Shown here one piece after another: positions 59,564 to 64,000 of a stretch of DNA of 64,000 bases. How positions within the stretch are numbered: the first letter of the stretch is position 1; every line of letters starts with the position of its first letter. The position numbers were made by a program, and so were the translations under genes. Below the pieces are notes generated by a model. The model did not search any database and had not been told where the DNA came from. It saw only the letters and a program-made list of their open reading frames with translations. Source of the DNA: Treponema sp. (GTDB taxonomy: Bacteria; Spirochaetota; Spirochaetia; Treponematales; Treponemataceae); the NCBI GenBank assembly GCA_022510865.1, contig JAFLSQ010000002.1, positions 62,001 through 126,000 on the forward strand, read 5' to 3'.

Positions 59564-59941
59564 GGAGATGGGGGGAATTGAACCCCCGTCCGAAAAAGTA
59601 AACCAGGCACATCTACAAGTTTAGTCATGCGAGGTGATTGTCGGGAGACGGTAGCAGCATGACAAGCGTCGCCTCCGTATTCTGATTAAAAGTCCCGGCC
59701 GCATATCAGAAACTGCGTCCGGCAAGTCCCGGTAGGTGAAAGAACGTTATCCAGCGCGGAACAGAGCCAGACAGGTTCCTGCCCAAGCTTATGCAGCGAG
59801 AGCGTCTGCTTCGAAAGAAGCCTCAGCAGCCTCTTCCTCTTTTCTTGCGAAAATTGCAGTTATTTTTTTGTCAGTTTGGAGGACCTTCACCCTCACTTGC
59901 AGTGCAAGATTTCCCAATTCCGTCGAAACCGGGACATCCCC
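59563..59941 (-). ncRNA. ssrA: tmRNA
   Basis: 5' GGGGATGTCCCGGTTTCGACGG; 3' GGACGGGGGTTCAATTCCCCCCATCTCCA; AAAAATAACT before the resume codon; tag ends ALAA*. Confidence 0.95.
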
Positions 59942-59952
59942 AAAAGCACCTC

Positions 59953-59981
59953 ATTCTACATCAATCAGGTGAACTTGTCAA
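59953..59981 (-). promoter_or_regulatory. Sigma70-type promoter for tmRNA
   Basis: TTGACA - 17 nt - TAGAAT, 11 nt upstream of the mature 5' end. Confidence 0.75.
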
Positions 59982-60090
59982 ACAAAATCAAAAAATCCGC
60001 CGCAAAAATGATTCAAAACCGCGCACTATGCAAATCACAAAAAATGCATTACAATACCCTAACATTCTTCAATGGAAAAGAGGTGGAAAA

Positions 60091-61845
60091 ATGGCTGATG
60101 AGGCAAAACTTCAGACTGTGAGGCACAGCTGCGCTCACGTCATGGCAGAGGCGATTCTCAGGCTTTATCCTGGCACAAAAATCGCAATCGGACCTGCCAT
60201 TGACAACGGATTTTATTACGATTTTGACTTCCCGGAGGGAACAAAGCTCACCGAAACCGATTTTCCGACCGTTGAGAAAGAAATGCGCCGCATTCTTAGC
60301 GACAGGCACGAATTTGTAAGAAAAGAAATCTCGCGGAAAGAGGCGCTCGCGCTTTTCGCCGACCAGCCCTACAAAATTGAGCTGATAAATGATTTGCCGG
60401 ATGACGCGGTAATCTCAACTTATGAGCAGGATGGATTTGTTGACCTGTGCCGCGGTCCTCATGTGTCATCCACAAAAGAGATTAACGCGCAGTCGTTCAA
60501 ACTCACCAAGGTTGCGGGCGCATACTGGCGCGGCGACTCAAACCGCCCGATGCTCACGCGGATTTACGCGCTTTGCTTTGAGAAACCGAACGACCTAAAG
60601 GATTATCTTGTCATGCTTGAGGAGGCAGAGAAGCGCGATCATCGCAAGCTTGGTCAGGAGATGGATTTGTTCCACCTTGACCCCGAGAATCCGGGACAGA
60701 TATTCTGGCATCCGAACGGCTGGACAATCTACACGGTCATGCAGGATTATCTGCGCAAAAAAATCCGGCGGGACGGCTATCAGGAAGTCAACACGCCTGC
60801 AATCATGCCGCGCACTCTGTGGGAGCGTTCCGGGCACTGGAGCCACTACCAGCAGAATATGTTCATCACAGAGAGCGAGAAAAGGATGTTCGCCATAAAG
60901 CCGATGAACTGCCCCGGCGCTCTGGAGATTTTCAAGAGCCGCCAGCGGTCTTACAAGGATCTTCCGCTGCGGCTTTCAGAATTCGGGCATGATGTTCGCA
61001 ACGAGGCCAGCGGAACGCTTCACGGCGTAATGCGCGTCCGCGGTTTTGTGCAGGATGACGCGCACATTCTGTGCACGGAGGAGCAGATTGGCTCTGAGGT
61101 CACAAAATTCTGCAAGCTTCTGAAATCAGTCTACCACGATTTTGGATTTGATGAGCTTGTCGTGAAGTTCTCAACAATGCCCGAAGACCACGTAGGCGAT
61201 CTTGCGACATGGGAGCGCGCCGAAAAAGATTTGGCGGACGCATGCAAGGCTGCGGGTCTTGCCTACGAAATTCAGCCCGGCGAGGGCGCGTTCTACGGCC
61301 CGAAACTTGAATTCAAGCTTTATGACTGCATCGGCCGCGAATGGCAGTGCGGAACGATTCAGGTTGACTATCAGCTTCCGTCTGCCGAGCGTCTGGACGC
61401 AACCTACATCGGCGCGGACAACCAGAAACATCACCCCATCATGCTTCACCGCGCGATTCTTGGCTCGTTCGAGCGATTCCTTGGCATTCTGATAGAGAAC
61501 TTTGCCGGGGCGTTCCCGACATGGCTCGCGTTCGAGCAGGCCGCAATCATCCCGGTCACAAATAATTTTGATGACTACGCGAAAAACGTGCACGACGCGC
61601 TTATTGCCGGTGATATCCGTGCGAACGCCTATCTTTCCACGGAGAATATGCGCAACAAAATCAAGACAATCACAAAGGAGCATAAAACTCCGTACATTCT
61701 GATTGTCGGCGAGAACGAGCAGAAAGACGGCACTGTAACCGTAAGATTCAGGCAGTCAAGCGGACTTGAGCAGCGGACGATGAGCATTCAGGAATTCATC
61801 GATTACGTGCAGAAAAAGAACGAGGAGAAAGGAACCTCAATCTAA
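60091..61845 (+). CDS. thrS: Threonyl-tRNA synthetase lacking the N-terminal TGS domain
   Basis: AGGTGG RBS; starts [22 protein letters not shown] in the editing domain; [29 protein letters not shown]. Confidence 0.96.
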   Translation: MADEAKLQTVRHSCAHVMAEAILRLYPGTKIAIGPAIDNGFYYDFDFPEGTKLTETDFPTVEKEMRRILSDRHEFVRKEISRKEALALFADQPYKIELINDLPDDAVISTYEQDGFVDLCRGPHVSSTKEINAQSFKLTKVAGAYWRGDSNRPMLTRIYALCFEKPNDLKDYLVMLEEAEKRDHRKLGQEMDLFHLDPENPGQIFWHPNGWTIYTVMQDYLRKKIRRDGYQEVNTPAIMPRTLWERSGHWSHYQQNMFITESEKRMFAIKPMNCPGALEIFKSRQRSYKDLPLRLSEFGHDVRNEASGTLHGVMRVRGFVQDDAHILCTEEQIGSEVTKFCKLLKSVYHDFGFDELVVKFSTMPEDHVGDLATWERAEKDLADACKAAGLAYEIQPGEGAFYGPKLEFKLYDCIGREWQCGTIQVDYQLPSAERLDATYIGADNQKHHPIMLHRAILGSFERFLGILIENFAGAFPTWLAFEQAAIIPVTNNFDDYAKNVHDALIAGDIRANAYLSTENMRNKIKTITKEHKTPYILIVGENEQKDGTVTVRFRQSSGLEQRTMSIQEFIDYVQKKNEEKGTSI

Positions 61846-61939
61846 AAAAAAAGTCTGGAATCCGGCACCGCAGAAATCATCAGAAAAAAAGCCGGATTTC
61901 CCTGCGCGTTCGGAAAAAACATGCGCCCTGAGCAAAGAT

Positions 61940-61977
61940 AAAAAAAATGACGCGCATAAAGCGCGTCATTTTTTTTT
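61940..61977. terminator. Bidirectional terminator between thrS and rpsO
   Basis: AAATGACGCGC-ATAAA-GCGCGTCATTT with flanking A and T tracts. Confidence 0.9.
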
Positions 61978-62058
61978 GCCGCAATCCCAACTTGGATTTC
62001 AAGAACGCTCACAAAAACGCGAGGCAGTGAAATCGCCGTGCAGAACCACGGCAATAAA

Positions 62059-62328
62059 CTACTTGCGGATTCCAAGCTCCTTGATGAAAGCGCGGTAGCC
62101 CTCAAGGTCTGTGCGCTCAAAGTAGCGGAGCATTTTGCGCCGCTGCCCGACAACTTTGAGGAGCGCGCGTTTTGCCGTAGAATCCTTCGGGAAAGTTTTT
62201 GTGTGCGCGCTCAGCTGCGCGATGCGCTGCGTGAGCAGGGCAATCTGAACCTTCACGTTTCCCGTGTCTGTGTCTTTCGCGCCGTATTTTTTTACAGTTG
62301 CGGCGGTCGTCTCTTTTGTAAGTGCCAT
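62059..62328 (-). CDS. rpsO: Ribosomal protein uS15
   Basis: MALTKETTAATVKKYGAKDTDTGNVKVQIALLTQRIAQL ... VGQRRKMLRYFERTD. Confidence 0.96.
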   Translation of the reverse strand: MALTKETTAATVKKYGAKDTDTGNVKVQIALLTQRIAQLSAHTKTFPKDSTAKRALLKVVGQRRKMLRYFERTDLEGYRAFIKELGIRK

Positions 62329-62493
62329 ATCGGAACCCCTTAAAAAATATTCGTCTGCATAGGCGGATTGTCTGACGGTCTGCCTCCGGGTTTCTGGAGA
62401 CAAATCTCAAATCATTCCGTAAAACAGATTTTCTCATTCTACATAAAAATCAGAATTTAATCAACAGCAGGAAAATCAAGCTGGAAAATGATT

Positions 62494-63258
62494 TTAAAAA
62501 TCGAGGCTGCTGCAATCAGGAATCTCTGCGATTTTTCTGCCCGAAATCTCCAGCCTGACCTCATCTCCGCCCTCGCTTCGCACACGGTAAATCCCGTCCG
62601 GCGGAAGAATCTGGCTTGTAAATCCGTTTTTTCTGAGCGTGCTGATGTCAAGCCGGTAAGGTCTGGCAAGAAGCTCGGATGCGGTCGTGAAAAATCCTCT
62701 TTGAATCATGCCGCGGATATATGACGAGCTGACCCTCTCCTCCCCGCCCGCGCCATCACGGTAATAGACCGGCTCGACAAAAACGCACTCAACGTTCCGG
62801 CTGTCTGCCCAGTATTTTATTGCCTGAGTGTCCGTCGCGCCTTTGTAGCCGCACCTGAAATCAAAGCCTTCGGCAATCAGGCGCATTCTAGCGATGTTCA
62901 AAAGGATGTTCAGAAAATCAGTTCCCATGAGGCTTGCGAACGAGTCATCAAAATCAACGATGACCGCGAACGATATGCCGAGGCTCTCAAAAATCTCCAG
63001 CCGCTGCGCGAGCGTCGTGAGGTCGCCCATGTAGTCGCCGCTGTGCTTTATGCCGGGGAGCGGGCGGGAAAACGAGACGACTCCCGGGCGCAGATTTTTT
63101 GCGCGGCAGGACTCAACCAGCGCGGAGATGAGTTTTCTGTGCCCGAGGTGCACCCCGTCAAAACTGCCGACTGAGATGCCGGTTCCGGCCGAAAAAATCG
63201 GGATTTCGGAGCCGCTCTCCATTGCCTCAAGGATGTCGTTCCAAGTCAGAATCTGCAT
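62494..63258 (-). CDS. ribF: FAD synthetase (RibF-like), riboflavin kinase domain not recognisable
   Basis: GISVGSFDGVHLGHRKLI; FDFRCGYKGATDT; RVSSSYIRGMI; short C-terminus. Confidence 0.82.
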   Translation of the reverse strand: MQILTWNDILEAMESGSEIPIFSAGTGISVGSFDGVHLGHRKLISALVESCRAKNLRPGVVSFSRPLPGIKHSGDYMGDLTTLAQRLEIFESLGISFAVIVDFDDSFASLMGTDFLNILLNIARMRLIAEGFDFRCGYKGATDTQAIKYWADSRNVECVFVEPVYYRDGAGGEERVSSSYIRGMIQRGFFTTASELLARPYRLDISTLRKNGFTSQILPPDGIYRVRSEGGDEVRLEISGRKIAEIPDCSSLDF

Positions 63259-63278
63259 GAATGTATTATAAACCGTAG

Positions 63279-63307
63279 TTGCACAAATTACAAATAAGAG
63301 ATAGAAT
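63279..63307 (+). promoter_or_regulatory. Sigma70-type promoter for ilvE
   Basis: TTGCAC - 17 nt - TAGAAT, then GAGGGT before ATG 63364. Confidence 0.6.
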
Positions 63308-63363
63308 ATTTAGTGATAATAAATAACTTTAGCAGTACTAAAATTTTACACTGAGGGTAAAGT

Positions 63364-64000
63364 ATGGCAACAAAAAATCTTGACTGGGGCGATCTGCCTT
63401 TCGGCTACATGGAGACATCAAAAAGTTATGTGGCGAACTGGAAAAACGGCGAGTGGGATGACGGAGCGCTGACTTCCGACCACTCAATAAAAATCAGCGA
63501 GTGCGCGGGCGTTCTGCAATACGCGCAGACTGTTTTTGAGGGACTAAAGGCTTACACGACCGAGCACGGCGAGATTGTGACTTTCCGCCCGGATTTGAAC
63601 GCCGAGCGAATGGCGAATTCATGCGAGCGGCTTGAGATGCCCGTTTTCCCCAAAGAGCGTTTCATTGAGGCGGTGTTGCGGACAATCGAGGCGAACAAAG
63701 AGTGGGTTCCGCCTTATGGAAGCGGCGCGACACTTTACATCAGGCCGTTCATGTTCGGGTCAAGCCCGGTAATCGGCGTGAAGCCCGCGGACGAGTATCA
63801 GTTCAGGATTCTGGTCACGCCGGTAGGCCCTTATTTCAAAGGCGGTGTGAAGCCAATCAAAGTGAGGATATCAGACCTTGACCGCGCGGCTCCGCACGGA
63901 ACCGGAGACATCAAGGCCGGCCTGAACTACGCGATGAGCCTTCACAACATTGTGGACGCGCACAAATGCGGCTACGCCGAGAATATGTACCTTGATCCGG
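63364..64000 (+). CDS. ilvE: Branched-chain amino acid aminotransferase, truncated by the window end
   Basis: LQYAQTVFEGLKAY, FRPDLNAERMANSCERLEMP, LYIRPFMFGSSPVIGV. Confidence 0.92.
   Translation, partial: MATKNLDWGDLPFGYMETSKSYVANWKNGEWDDGALTSDHSIKISECAGVLQYAQTVFEGLKAYTTEHGEIVTFRPDLNAERMANSCERLEMPVFPKERFIEAVLRTIEANKEWVPPYGSGATLYIRPFMFGSSPVIGVKPADEYQFRILVTPVGPYFKGGVKPIKVRISDLDRAAPHGTGDIKAGLNYAMSLHNIVDAHKCGYAENMYLDP

Noticed and set aside
59791-60090. Upstream extension of the thrS ORF
   Set aside because: Reads through tmRNA antisense and its promoter; the RBS-supported start is 60091.

Overview
Window from a spirochaete that looks like Treponema (FlaA sheath protein, spirochaete-type SPASM protein, short ThrS; my assignment, no search run). 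It is mostly conserved chromosomal genes. Main blocks: a frame-disrupted GGDEF-like gene; ileS; thiI/UDG/priA; folP-cdaA-cdaR-acpS-DUF2225-truA; dxs, miaA, rpoZ; a DEAD-box helicase with C-terminal 14-aa repeats; rpmE, rho, bactofilin, HU, rpsT; a JAMM-DinG fusion helicase; tRNA-Glu; a RelA/SpoT-TPR fusion; flaA; a probable glycan/sugar-modification operon (ATP-grasp, tri-domain SpsF/PseG-like/methyltransferase, GT2-like, spiro-SPASM); xseAB-mutL; a PP2C/STAS/HATPase partner-switching module; tmRNA; thrS, rpsO, ribF and partial ilvE. The least explained signals are: (i) an array of about nine degenerate 22-nt units (30476-30674) beside a truncated LRR ORF; (ii) a CCC-U/+1 frame break at 2509-2512; (iii) a predicted 22-aa Ala/Glu-rich tmRNA tag; (iv) the tri-domain glycan fusion next to a radical-SAM-like protein with no CxxxCxxC; (v) a JAMM domain fused to DinG; (vi) two small genes missing from the ORF track (29 aa and 57 aa). 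No CRISPR array, rRNA operon, IS element or prophage was seen. All family calls come from reading the translated sequence; none were checked against a database.
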